The notes under the pieces were generated by a model that saw only the letters and a list, made by a program, of their open reading frames with translations, was not told the origin of the DNA and searched no databases. This document shows, one piece after another, positions 50,298-58,383 of a stretch of DNA of 64,000 bases (position 1 is the stretch's first letter; each line of letters starts with the position of its first letter). Both the position numbers and the translations under genes were made by a program. Location: NCBI RefSeq assembly GCF_003265365.1, contig NZ_AUPM01000010.1:1-64000 (forward strand). The letters are read 5' to 3'. Source of the DNA: Petrotoga sp. 9PW.55.5.1 (GTDB lineage Bacteria > Thermotogota > Thermotogae > Petrotogales > Petrotogaceae).

Positions 50298-53200
50298 TTA
50301 AAGTCTATCTACGTCTAATTCATTTCCATCCTCATCAAATAATTTGATTTCAAGCATTAAACCTTGAAGTTCTTTGGTTAATACCTTGAAACTTTCGGGA
50401 ATACCGGGTTCAGGTAGATTTTCTCCCTTTAATATTGCTTTGTAAACATCATTTCTTCCTTTTATGTCATCGGATTTATATGTAAGCATTTCATTGAGAG
50501 TGTGAGCAGCTCCATGAGCCTCAAGAGCCCATACTTCCATTTCTCCGAATCTTTGTCCACCAAAATGGGCTTTACCACCTAATGGTTGTTGATGAATTAA
50601 AGAGTATGGGCCTGTAGATCTTGCATGAATCTTATCTTTAGCTATATGAGATAATTTCAACATGTACATAGAGCCTACTGCAACAGGAAAATCGAAAGGT
50701 TCTCCTGTTCTTCCATCTCTTAAAACAATTTTACCTGTAGGTTGTTCAGGATTGTCACCCAAGTATAAATTCTTTTCTCTTCTTACTTTACACAATTCTT
50801 CCATTATTTCTTGTTCTGTTGCCCCATCAAATATAGGAGTTGCATAATAATCATTTGTTAACATTGATAGCCACCCCAAGTGTAGTTCTAGAATCTGCCC
50901 AATATTCATTCTTGATGGGACTCCCAAGGGAGAAAGAAGCATTTGAAGGGGTGTTCCATCCGGTAAAAAAGGCATATCCTCTTTATTCAATATCGTTGAA
51001 ATAACCCCTTTGTTCCCGTGTCTTCCGGCTAATTTATCTCCAACTTCTAAGGTTTTCTTTGTTGCGATAAAGACTTTAACGTATTTATTAACCCCGATTT
51101 CTAAAGAGGGGATATCTTTACGATCAAAAACTTGAACATCTATAACTCTTCCTTCTATACCGTGTGGAACAGTTAACGAGGTGTCTTTTACATCTCTACC
51201 TTTATCTCCAAAAACAGATTTAATAAGTTTTTCTTCAGGAGTAGTATCGGATTCGCCTCTTGGTGTAACTTTTCCAACAAGGATATCACCAGAAGATACA
51301 TAAGAACCAACTTTAACTATTCCTTCTTCATCTAGATTTCTTAACAAGTCTTTTTTTACATTTGGTATATCAGAGGTTATTTCTTCAGGTCCTAGTTGTG
51401 TATCCATAGCTTTGGTTTCATATACTTCAATATGAATAGATGTAAAGGTGTCATTTTCAAGTAGTTCCTGACTAACAACCATTGAATCTTCAAAGTTATA
51501 CCCTTCCCACGGAAGAAATCCTACAAATATGTTTTTTCCTAAAGCTAATTCTCCCATATCCATCGAAGGACCATCAGCTATTGGTTCACCTTTTTCAATT
51601 TTATCTCCTACATTTACAATAGGAGTTTGATTTATACACATATCCTGGTTTGAACGTACGTATTTCAATAAAGTATATTCATCTTTTATAGGTTCTTCAT
51701 TAGAATCTTTAACAACATTATTCTCTTCATCAAGTCTTGTTATAATAATTTTTCTACCATCTACGTAATCAACTATTCCTCGATTTTTTGCGATTATCAG
51801 ATAACCTGAATCTCTCGCAGCCAACCATTCTACGCCGGTCCCAACAAAAGGTGCTTCGGGCTTTAAAAGTGGAACAGCTTGTCTTTGCATATTAGATCCC
51901 ATTAATGCTCTGTTCGCATCGTCATGTTCTAAGAACGGAATCAGAGATGCTGAAACAGAAGCAATCTGTTTTGGTGTCACAGAAATATATTCAATTTCAT
52001 CTCTATGGTATAAACTAACTTTTCCAAGGTACCTTGCTTCTATATATTCTTCTGAGAAGATTCCATCTTCACCAATTTCAGCCGAGGCAGGTGCAATTTT
52101 ATATAGTTCTTCTTCTTCAGCAGTTAAATATACAATTTTTTCATAATCAATCTTACCTTGCCGAACTCGATAATAGGGAGTTTTCAAAAATCCGTATTCA
52201 TCAACCTTTGCTAATATAGCCATAGAGGTAATTAATCCAATATTCGCACCTTCGGGAGTTTCTATAGGACACATTCTTCCATAATGGGAATGATGAACAT
52301 CCCTTACTTCAAATTTAGCATGCTCCCTTTTTAATCCACCAGGACCTATAGCAGATAAACGTCTTTTGTGAGTTAGTTCAGCAAGTGGGTTAACTTGATC
52401 TAAAAATTGAGATAATTGGCTAGAGGCAAAAAATTGGTGAAAAGATGTCATCAATGCTCTTGAATTGATTAAAGATTGTGGGCTTATTTTATTGATTGAC
52501 TGGATACCAGTTAATTTTTCCGGAGCATGTTGAATCATTTTAGAAAAAGCTCTTTCAAATTCTATTTGCAATAATTCACCAACAGATCTAACTCTTTTAT
52601 TACCCAAATGGTCCCTAGTATCAAGCCCTTCTGTGTTTTCTTCTAATTGAAGCAAATATCTTGCTGATAATATAATATCCATCTTATCTAGAGATAAAGA
52701 ATTTATTGGGTATCTTATTTTTTCTTCACTATTTTGAGGGATCTCCTTTTTTTCAACTTCTTTTAAATAATCTATATAGGCTTTTCTTAATTTTGTTTGA
52801 ATCTTTTGCCTACCAATTAACGAAAAGTCAAATTTTTCAGGGTTAAAATACATATTATCTATTTCTTCTTTTGCCTTTTGAGCTTTAGGAATTTCTGAAG
52901 GTCTGAGCTTAGAAAATATCTCTTTATATGCTTCTAAAGAAGTCAAAGGACCTTCTTTTTCATATCTTTTTTTCATTCTTTCCATTGTTACTTCTGCGAT
53001 TCTGTTTGCAACAGTAACGCTTTTAATATCGTATTTTTTTAGAAGCTCTAAGACTTCTTTCAATTTCATTCCGGATATAGTTTTTTGAGGAGGATCCATT
53101 TTTTCTAATTCTTGGAACGTTAGATTTGAAAGAACAGTACAATTTAAATAATTAGACAGTTCAACTTCGTCTTCTAAATCTATTTCCTGTGGGAACAAAC

Positions 53201-53861
53201 GTAATATATCCAAATCATTTTCGTATCCTAAAGCTTTTAAAAATAAAAAGAAGTTGAATTTTCTTTTTCTATCAATTCTAACTTGAATAATCTCTTTGCC
53301 AGGATTTGGATTGAACAGTATCTCTAGCCATGCCCCTTTTACAGGGAGAAAATGAGCTATAAACATTTCTTTAGCAGTGTCCGTTTCTTCTTCTTTTATA
53401 AAGTAAATACCAGGAGATCTGACTAGTTGGTTTACTATAACTCTCTCTGCTCCATTTACGATAAAAATTCCTCTATCAGTCATATGAGGTATGTTGCATA
53501 AGAAAATATCATCTTTTTCAATCATTTCACCTGTGGATGTATCGGTTATTCTGACTTTTAAGTAAGCTTTACCTGAGTATGTTAAACCTTTATCCCTACA
53601 TTCGCTCTCACTATTTGTGGGTTCTTCGTATTTTACCTCGAAAAAATCTATTAGAAATTCTTTGTTCTTTTTGCCACTAATTTTTATGGGGACTTTTATT
53701 GGCATGTAACTCTTAATAGTGTTGATAATTTTGTTGGACAAAAAATCTTGGAAAGAATCTTTTTGAATTTTAACTAAATCTTCATAGATTTCAGTTTTTT
53801 CAGGAACTTTTCCAAAAAAATTTCTTTTTCTTTTTCCTACTTCCTGGGTAAGAATATTCAA
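50298..53861 (-). CDS. rpoB: DNA-directed RNA polymerase subunit beta
   Basis: The second-largest polymerase subunit, 1187 residues. Conserved segments are MTDRGIFIVNGAERVIVNQL, the rifampicin region SSQLSQFLDQVNPLAELTHK RRLSAIGPGG, HYGRMCPIETPEGANIGLI, GYNFEDSMVVSQELL, AGRHGNKGVIS and the C-terminal GGQRFGEMEVWALEAHGAAH. Read-through within the rifampicin pocket looks wild type (D516-, H526-equivalents DQ and HKRR present). TTG 53861 follows AGAGGTGG; GTG 53870 lies within that site. A hairpin attenuator precedes it after rplL. Confidence 0.98.
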   Translation of the reverse strand: MNILTQEVGKRKRNFFGKVPEKTEIYEDLVKIQKDSFQDFLSNKIINTIKSYMPIKVPIKISGKKNKEFLIDFFEVKYEEPTNSESECRDKGLTYSGKAYLKVRITDTSTGEMIEKDDIFLCNIPHMTDRGIFIVNGAERVIVNQLVRSPGIYFIKEEETDTAKEMFIAHFLPVKGAWLEILFNPNPGKEIIQVRIDRKRKFNFFLFLKALGYENDLDILRLFPQEIDLEDEVELSNYLNCTVLSNLTFQELEKMDPPQKTISGMKLKEVLELLKKYDIKSVTVANRIAEVTMERMKKRYEKEGPLTSLEAYKEIFSKLRPSEIPKAQKAKEEIDNMYFNPEKFDFSLIGRQKIQTKLRKAYIDYLKEVEKKEIPQNSEEKIRYPINSLSLDKMDIILSARYLLQLEENTEGLDTRDHLGNKRVRSVGELLQIEFERAFSKMIQHAPEKLTGIQSINKISPQSLINSRALMTSFHQFFASSQLSQFLDQVNPLAELTHKRRLSAIGPGGLKREHAKFEVRDVHHSHYGRMCPIETPEGANIGLITSMAILAKVDEYGFLKTPYYRVRQGKIDYEKIVYLTAEEEELYKIAPASAEIGEDGIFSEEYIEARYLGKVSLYHRDEIEYISVTPKQIASVSASLIPFLEHDDANRALMGSNMQRQAVPLLKPEAPFVGTGVEWLAARDSGYLIIAKNRGIVDYVDGRKIIITRLDEENNVVKDSNEEPIKDEYTLLKYVRSNQDMCINQTPIVNVGDKIEKGEPIADGPSMDMGELALGKNIFVGFLPWEGYNFEDSMVVSQELLENDTFTSIHIEVYETKAMDTQLGPEEITSDIPNVKKDLLRNLDEEGIVKVGSYVSSGDILVGKVTPRGESDTTPEEKLIKSVFGDKGRDVKDTSLTVPHGIEGRVIDVQVFDRKDIPSLEIGVNKYVKVFIATKKTLEVGDKLAGRHGNKGVISTILNKEDMPFLPDGTPLQMLLSPLGVPSRMNIGQILELHLGWLSMLTNDYYATPIFDGATEQEIMEELCKVRREKNLYLGDNPEQPTGKIVLRDGRTGEPFDFPVAVGSMYMLKLSHIAKDKIHARSTGPYSLIHQQPLGGKAHFGGQRFGEMEVWALEAHGAAHTLNEMLTYKSDDIKGRNDVYKAILKGENLPEPGIPESFKVLTKELQGLMLEIKLFDEDGNELDVDRL

Positions 53862-53910
53862 AAGAACCACCTCTATATATGTCTAAAAATAATTGATTCA
53901 AAAAATATGC

Positions 53911-53941
53911 AAAAAATCGCATTAGACAAAAGTCCAATGCG
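53911..53941 (-). terminator. Attenuator-like terminator between rplL and rpoB
   Basis: On minus, CGCATTGGAC / GTCTAATGCG (53941-53932, 53927-53918; loop TTTT, one G-U) is followed by a T-run (53916-53911). It lies 69 nt after the rplL stop and 50 nt before rpoB, the classical place for partial termination that sets the ribosomal protein to RNA polymerase ratio. Confidence 0.75.
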
Positions 53942-54009
53942 AATTATATTATATCTTTTTTTTTTGAATAAAAGGTTAAAGGATTACGTCAACTTAATTT
54001 CGAGTTTAA

Positions 54010-54396
54010 TTATTTTAGTTCTACTTCTGCACCTGCTTCTTCTAATTTTTTCTTAATTTCTTCAGCTTCCTCTTTAGGAGCGCTTTCTTTAATAATTGCT
54101 TCGGGAGTACCAGCTTTTTCAACTAAATCTTTTGCTTCTTTAAGACCTAAGCTTGTTATTTCTCTGACAACCTTAATTACACCAATTTTCTTGTCTCCAA
54201 AACTCTTTAAAATAACGTCAAAATCAGTTTTCTCCTCTTCCTGAGCAGCTGCCTGTCCTGGTACAGCTCCTGGAACAGCAGCCATGACTGGCGCTGATGC
54301 TGAAACTCCGAATTCATCCTCTAATGCCTTAACTAATTCCGCTAATTCTCCTACCGTCATATTTTTGATTTCATTTATAAGCTCTTCTTTTGTCAT
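54010..54396 (-). CDS. rplL: 50S ribosomal protein L7/L12
   Basis: The stalk protein that recruits translational GTPases. It has 128 residues: an N-terminal dimerization region ([20 protein letters not shown]), an Ala-rich hinge ([16 protein letters not shown]) and the C-terminal domain ([40 protein letters not shown]). It is preceded by GGAGGTG and starts 22 nt after rplJ. It is followed by an attenuator before rpoB. Confidence 0.99.
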   Translation of the reverse strand: MTKEELINEIKNMTVGELAELVKALEDEFGVSASAPVMAAVPGAVPGQAAAQEEEKTDFDVILKSFGDKKIGVIKVVREITSLGLKEAKDLVEKAGTPEAIIKESAPKEEAEEIKKKLEEAGAEVELK

Positions 54397-54418
54397 CTGC
54401 CAAACACCTCCGAATTTA

Positions 54419-54961
54419 TTAATTTTCTTTTATTTCTTTAATTGCGTTAAATACATAAACTAATTTTCTCAAGTTATCTGATAATGCATTTACTAATCCA
54501 TAAATAGGATTGTTAAGGGACCTGACAATTGTTGCATAAAGTTCCTGTTTTGAAGGAAGTTTTGAATATTCTACGGCTTTTTCAGCATCAAAGATCCGTC
54601 CTTCTAAAACCCCACCTTTGATAAAAGGTTTATTGTTGTGCGCATCAGAAAATTTCTTTACTGCTTTTAAAACTTCTATGGGGTCAGAACTTTTTGCGTA
54701 TATAACTCCCGTACTACCTTCAAAAAAATTCTCAAAATCTTCCAAGTTTTTTTCAGACATTTTAACAGCAGTTTTTAGGAGAGAGGTTCTGTAAACTGAA
54801 AATACAACATCTTCTCCAAACTCTTTAAACAACACCATTCTAAAATCATTACTTTCAGCTACAGACATACCTGTAAAATCTATTAGCATAATAATAGGTG
54901 ATGTTTCAAGGGCATCGATGAACTTATCGATAAGAGATTTTTTACGTTCTTTGGTTAACAA
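54419..54961 (-). CDS. rplJ: 50S ribosomal protein L10
   Basis: Holds L7/L12 dimers on the ribosome. It has 180 residues. Typical parts are [71 protein letters not shown] and [23 protein letters not shown] 54961 lies 8 nt after AAGGAGGTG; the frame stays open further upstream, through the L10 leader RNA, but that part is not protein-like. The leader probably mediates autoregulation by L10-L12. Confidence 0.97.
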   Translation of the reverse strand: MLTKERKKSLIDKFIDALETSPIIMLIDFTGMSVAESNDFRMVLFKEFGEDVVFSVYRTSLLKTAVKMSEKNLEDFENFFEGSTGVIYAKSSDPIEVLKAVKKFSDAHNNKPFIKGGVLEGRIFDAEKAVEYSKLPSKQELYATIVRSLNNPIYGLVNALSDNLRKLVYVFNAIKEIKEN

Positions 54962-54980
54962 AAATAGCACCTCCTTATAT

Positions 54981-55115
54981 AAAAAAAACCGCATGAGGTA
55001 GCGGTTTAAAGAAACATAATAATTTCTTTCTAATCCACACCTCGGTAGGCGAGAATAAATCTCTTTAACAGCATGACCTACTTTCTTAGGCACGATATTA
55101 CTATTAATTTTTTAG
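54981..55115 (-). promoter_or_regulatory. L10 leader RNA with a terminator-like hairpin
   Basis: The 167-nt gap between rplA and rplJ contains, on minus, a conserved-looking L10 leader: GTGCCTAAGAAAGTAGG ... CTCGCCTACCGAGGTG ... GGATTAGAAAG (about 55097-55021). This is followed by a hairpin AAACCGC / GCGGTTT (55007-55001, 54992-54986) with a T8 run. The arrangement matches L10(L12)4-controlled attenuation of rplJL. The Shine-Dalgarno of rplJ comes directly after the T-run. Confidence 0.75.
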
Positions 55116-55128
55116 GAACCGATATTAT

Positions 55129-55838
55129 CTATGCTACATTCGTTGAAGTTAGAGAACCGATGTCTATTGTTAACCCAGGTCCCATGGTTGGAGCGATTAC
55201 AGCCTTTCTTAAAAATTTACCTTTGGAATTTTCCGGCTTCATTCTTACAAGCTGCTCTACAGCAGCAATTAGATTTTCTTTCAGATCTTCTTTACTAAAC
55301 GATACTTTACCTAAGGGTATATGAACATTTCCTGTTCTATCATTCCTTACTTCTACTTTCCCGGCTTTAAACTCAACTACAGCTTGAGCAACATCTTCAG
55401 TAACGGTACCGGATTTGGGTGAAGGCATAAGCCTCTTGGGCCAAGAACTTTTCCTAATTTCGCAATCTTTCTCATAATATCAGGAGTTGCGATAGCCACA
55501 TCGAAATCCGTCCAGTTTTCATTTCCAATCTTGTCAACTAGATCATCAGAGCCAACAAAATCAGCACCGGCGTCTTTGGCTTGTTGAGCTTTTTCGCCTT
55601 CAGCAAACACCAAAACTTTAACGTTTTTTCCGGTTCCTTTTGGCAACGATATGGTTCCTCTTACGTTTTGATCACCTTTTTTTGCATCGATTCCTAAGAG
55701 TATGTGTAATTCAACTGTTCCATCGAACTTTGTGTAAGAAATCTTTTTGACTGTATCGAGAGCCTCTTCAATATCGTAGACTTTCTGTTTATCTACAAGT
55801 TTTGTAGCTTCTTTGTATTTTTTACCACGTTTAGGCAT
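55129..55838 (-). pseudogene. rplA: 50S ribosomal protein L1, interrupted by a -1 frameshift
   Basis: L1 forms the mobile stalk at the E site and represses its own operon. The sequence codes for a full-length L1 (about 236 residues) only if a -1 shift occurs at 55428. Frame 1 (55838-55377) gives [20 protein letters not shown] ... GKVLGPRGL and then nonsense; frame 2 (55428-55129) continues as [20 protein letters not shown] to the normal end. The join reads GGC TTA TGC instead of the expected GGC TTA ATG, so one A is missing. AGAGG lies 3 nt before the ATG at 55428, so re-initiation is conceivable. Sequencing error, real mutation and recoding are all possible. Confidence 0.85.
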
Positions 55839-55855
55839 TATTTTCTCCTCCCTTT

Positions 55856-56281
55856 TTAATCCTTTATTTCTATTCCCATATTTCTAGCAGTTCCCGCAAT
55901 AATCTTTGCAGCAGCATCTAAATCTTTAGCGTTAAGATCTTTCATTTTTAATTCAGCTATTTCACGAAGTTGTTTTTTTGTAACTTTTCCAACAACTTCT
56001 TTTCCAGGTTCTTTTGCGCCAGATTTAACACCTGCAGCTTTTTTAATCAAAAAGGATGCGGGAGGAGTTTTTACAATAAAAGTGAATGACCTATCTTCAA
56101 AAACAGAAATTTCAACAGGTAGCAAAGTACCTGCTTGATCAGCGGTCGTTGCGTTAAATTTTTTACAAAACTCCATTAAATTAACTCCATATTGGCCTAA
56201 TGCAGGTCCAACAGGAGGAGCAGGTGTAGCTTTTCCTGCTTCTAATTGTAATTTTACAATTCTTAAAAGTTTTTTTGCCAT
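55856..56281 (-). CDS. rplK: 50S ribosomal protein L11
   Basis: Part of the GTPase-associated centre, target of thiostrepton. It has 141 residues: [55 protein letters not shown] and the C-terminal [24 protein letters not shown]. The Pro-rich thiostrepton-binding region is intact. GGAGGTTG precedes the ATG. It lies between nusG and rplA. Confidence 0.99.
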   Translation of the reverse strand: MAKKLLRIVKLQLEAGKATPAPPVGPALGQYGVNLMEFCKKFNATTADQAGTLLPVEISVFEDRSFTFIVKTPPASFLIKKAAGVKSGAKEPGKEVVGKVTKKQLREIAELKMKDLNAKDLDAAAKIIAGTARNMGIEIKD

Positions 56282-56330
56282 TCTTTACAACCTCCTAGTG
56301 GTTAATGGGATATATCCCTCCCACATGCTT

Positions 56331-57395
56331 TCAATCAATTATTTTTTCTATTTCGCCCAAAGATAACGTGACCGTAGTTTCTCTACCAAACATAGTTACT
56401 ACAACTTGAACTTCTTGCTTTTCTAAATCCAAATGTTTTATTTTACCAGTGAAGTATTCAAAAGGTCCATTAATTATCTTTACATGTTCTCCAATTTCAA
56501 AATCAGTTCTGACTTCTTTTATTTGACGTTTTTCGTAACTTTCTTCCCCTATTAGTCTTAAGATTGCTCTAACTTCATTTTTGCTTAGTTTTACAGGCTT
56601 ACCACCTATATTCAATACGGTAGATACGTAGGGGGCATTTTTTATTAATTTCTCTGTTTCTTTAATATACATCATTTCAACAAATATATAACCAGGAAAT
56701 AAATTTTTCCTTTTAGTTTTTATTATTTTTATCTCTTTATGAAAAGGAGTTTCTCGAATATCTACTCTTCCAGAAAATTTGGATTTATATTCTTTTGATT
56801 CGCTAAGTTTTTCACCAGCACTAATATCATTTCCTAATTTGAAAGTTTCATTTATAAAAGTTTCCCTTGGAACAACATAAATGTCATTTTCATTATTATT
56901 GTTTTTTATTAAAATTCTTTTTACTTTCTCTACAGAAACTATTTCCCCGTCTACATCACTTTTATACTCAAAGTTTTTAGTAAAAGGAGTATCGGTATGT
57001 ACTTTTTTTCCGGTTCTTAAGCCTGATAACAATCCAGAACTTTCAGGGATTAAAAAAGTTTTAGAAAATTTTTTCCCTTCAGTTTCTACTATAATTCTTC
57101 TAAAATTTTTCGATTCAATTACTTTACCAGCGTTTTTGACAAAAATTTCCGGCTCTTTTGCTAGTAAATCTCCTTTTTTGACATCTTTTCCTTTTCTAAC
57201 ATATACTTTTGCTTCTTTGCTAACATAAATCTTTTGAACTCTTTTATTACTATAATTCAATTCTTCAACTTCGGGTATAATTATCTTTCCAAAATACTTA
57301 TTCTCACCAACATTTTTGGCCCTTTCTTCAAGGGTTTCCTTGACTTTATTTTCCATTCCCGAATAAACCTGAAGTATATACCATTCTTTGCGCAT
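56331..57395 (-). CDS. nusG: Transcription termination/antitermination factor NusG with inserted domain
   Basis: Binds RNA polymerase and couples it to the ribosome or Rho. It has 354 residues; most bacterial NusG proteins have about 180. The NGN domain is split: MRKEWYILQVYSGMENKVKE at the N-terminus and FPGYIFVEM near residue 235, with an insert of about 170 residues between them (residues 45-225), as in Thermotoga NusG. The KOW domain is FEIGEHVKIINGPFEYFTGK, IKHLDLEKQEVQVVV. The insert has internal repeats around KVYVRKGKDVKKGDLLAKE. It follows secE by 59 nt. Confidence 0.97.
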   Translation of the reverse strand: MRKEWYILQVYSGMENKVKETLEERAKNVGENKYFGKIIIPEVEELNYSNKRVQKIYVSKEAKVYVRKGKDVKKGDLLAKEPEIFVKNAGKVIESKNFRRIIVETEGKKFSKTFLIPESSGLLSGLRTGKKVHTDTPFTKNFEYKSDVDGEIVSVEKVKRILIKNNNNENDIYVVPRETFINETFKLGNDISAGEKLSESKEYKSKFSGRVDIRETPFHKEIKIIKTKRKNLFPGYIFVEMMYIKETEKLIKNAPYVSTVLNIGGKPVKLSKNEVRAILRLIGEESYEKRQIKEVRTDFEIGEHVKIINGPFEYFTGKIKHLDLEKQEVQVVVTMFGRETTVTLSLGEIEKIID

Positions 57396-57454
57396 TTTTT
57401 AGTTTTCACCACAGCTTATATAACAAATTTTGTTTTATATAACTAACTACCAAA

Positions 57455-57673
57455 TTACTGGGATGGTGCACCAGCACCTCTTAAGAATACAGGATATACC
57501 AACAAGGAGAAAAATTGCAAAAGGCCAAAATCAACCGCAAAGAGATAAACAGCAAAAATTGCGATTACTATTAAAACAACTAGGGTGGAATTAAGTAATT
57601 CTTTTCTTGTTGGCCAATTTACTTTTTTAGCTTCTTGCCATACGGAAGTTAAAAAAACCCAAAATTTAGACAT
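57455..57673 (-). CDS. secE: Preprotein translocase subunit SecE
   Basis: A small single-span membrane subunit of the SecYEG channel. It has 72 residues: an amphipathic helix VWQEAKKVNWPTRKELLNST (the WPTRKE motif is diagnostic) and one membrane segment LVVLIVIAIFAVYLFAVDFG. Its position between rpmG and nusG is conserved across bacteria. AGGAGTG precedes the ATG. Confidence 0.97.
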   Translation of the reverse strand: MSKFWVFLTSVWQEAKKVNWPTRKELLNSTLVVLIVIAIFAVYLFAVDFGLLQFFSLLVYPVFLRGAGAPSQ

Positions 57674-57707
57674 TTTTATACACTCCTAAAATAAGAAATG
57701 AGTATAA

Positions 57708-57872
57708 TTATATCTTTGCTTCAACATGTTGAGTATGTTTTCTGCAATGAGGACAGTATTTCTTCAATTCAATTTTTTCTTTGTAATTCCTGTTTTTCTT
57801 CTTGTAATAATTTCTATTATTACATTCAGTGCATTTTAAAGAGAAAATTATGGTCTGCGTTTTAGTTGCCAT
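57708..57872 (-). CDS. rpmG: 50S ribosomal protein L33
   Basis: A 54-residue ribosomal protein. Two zinc knuckles, KCTECNN and YCPHCRKH, mark the C+ form. The N-terminus is MATKTQTIIFSLKCTE and the middle RNYYKKKNRN. ATG 57872 has GAGGTGG upstream. The frame is open far upstream through two tRNA genes, but that is not coding. It stands between tRNA-Tyr and secE. Confidence 0.97.
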   Translation of the reverse strand: MATKTQTIIFSLKCTECNNRNYYKKKNRNYKEKIELKKYCPHCRKHTQHVEAKI

Positions 57873-57906
57873 TTTTACCACCTCTTTGAAATATGAATAA
57901 AATAAA

Positions 57907-57993
57907 TGGTGGTGAGGGAAGGATTCGAACCTTCGAAGGCAGTCTGCCAGCGGATTTACAGTCCGCCCCCTTTGGCCACTCGGGCACCTCACC
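57907..57993 (-). tRNA. tRNA-Tyr (anticodon GTA)
   Basis: An 87-nt class II tRNA on minus. The acceptor GGTGAGG pairs with CCTCACC, the anticodon loop is CTGTAAA (GTA), the long variable arm contains GGCAGACTGCC, the T arm is AAGGTTCGAATCCTT, and CCA is encoded. It lies 25 nt after tRNA-Thr and 34 nt before rpmG, so it is processed from the same primary transcript. Confidence 0.97.
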
Positions 57994-58018
57994 AATAAGC
58001 TAAGATAAGAAAAATACT

Positions 58019-58094
58019 TGGAGCCGATGAAGGGACTTGAACCCCCAACCTGCTGATTACAAGTCAGCCGCTCTGCCAATTGAGCTACATCGGC
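58019..58094 (-). tRNA. tRNA-Thr (anticodon TGT)
   Basis: A 76-nt tRNA on minus. The acceptor GCCGATG pairs with CATCGGC, the anticodon loop is CTTGTAA (TGT), the T arm is GGGGTTCAAGTCCC region, and CCA is encoded. It is the first gene after the consensus promoter, leading into tRNA-Tyr-rpmG-secE-nusG. Confidence 0.97.
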
Positions 58095-58119
58095 AACATC
58101 ATTACAATAACCGAAGTTG

Positions 58120-58148
58120 ATTATATCAAACCATCTTAACCTTGTCAA
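58120..58148 (-). promoter_or_regulatory. Full-consensus sigma-A promoter of the tRNA/ribosomal operon
   Basis: On minus, TTGACA (58148-58143), a 17-nt spacer and TATAAT (58125-58120) match the housekeeping consensus in all 12 positions. The expected start is near 58113, about 19 nt before tRNA-Thr. It probably drives tRNA-Thr, tRNA-Tyr, rpmG, secE, nusG and the L11-L1 genes. Confidence 0.92.
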
Positions 58149-58383
58149 TGGCTTTTTAGTTAAAAATATATTAAATCGTTTATCGAATTTCAAAATATCC
58201 TCCAAAAAACAAATAACAAAGAATTTATCTTTATATATTTTGTTTTTAACAAAGTTCATGATACAATAATAGTGAGATAAAGGTTTTAGAAAACAATATC
58301 AAGAAAAATATAATTAATCGACGGAACGCTTAATAAAAATGTTTGAGTTTTGTGTGTTTCTTAGTTAGAAGGAGGAGAAGGAC

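Noticed and set aside
50298-53861. Rifampicin-resistance substitution in rpoB
   Set aside because: The cluster residues read as the usual sensitive type in the translated sequence; no substitution could be claimed.
57873-58259. N-terminal extension of rpmG through the tRNA-Tyr and tRNA-Thr genes
   Set aside because: The region is occupied by two complete tRNA genes; L33 has its own ATG and GAGGTGG at 57872.
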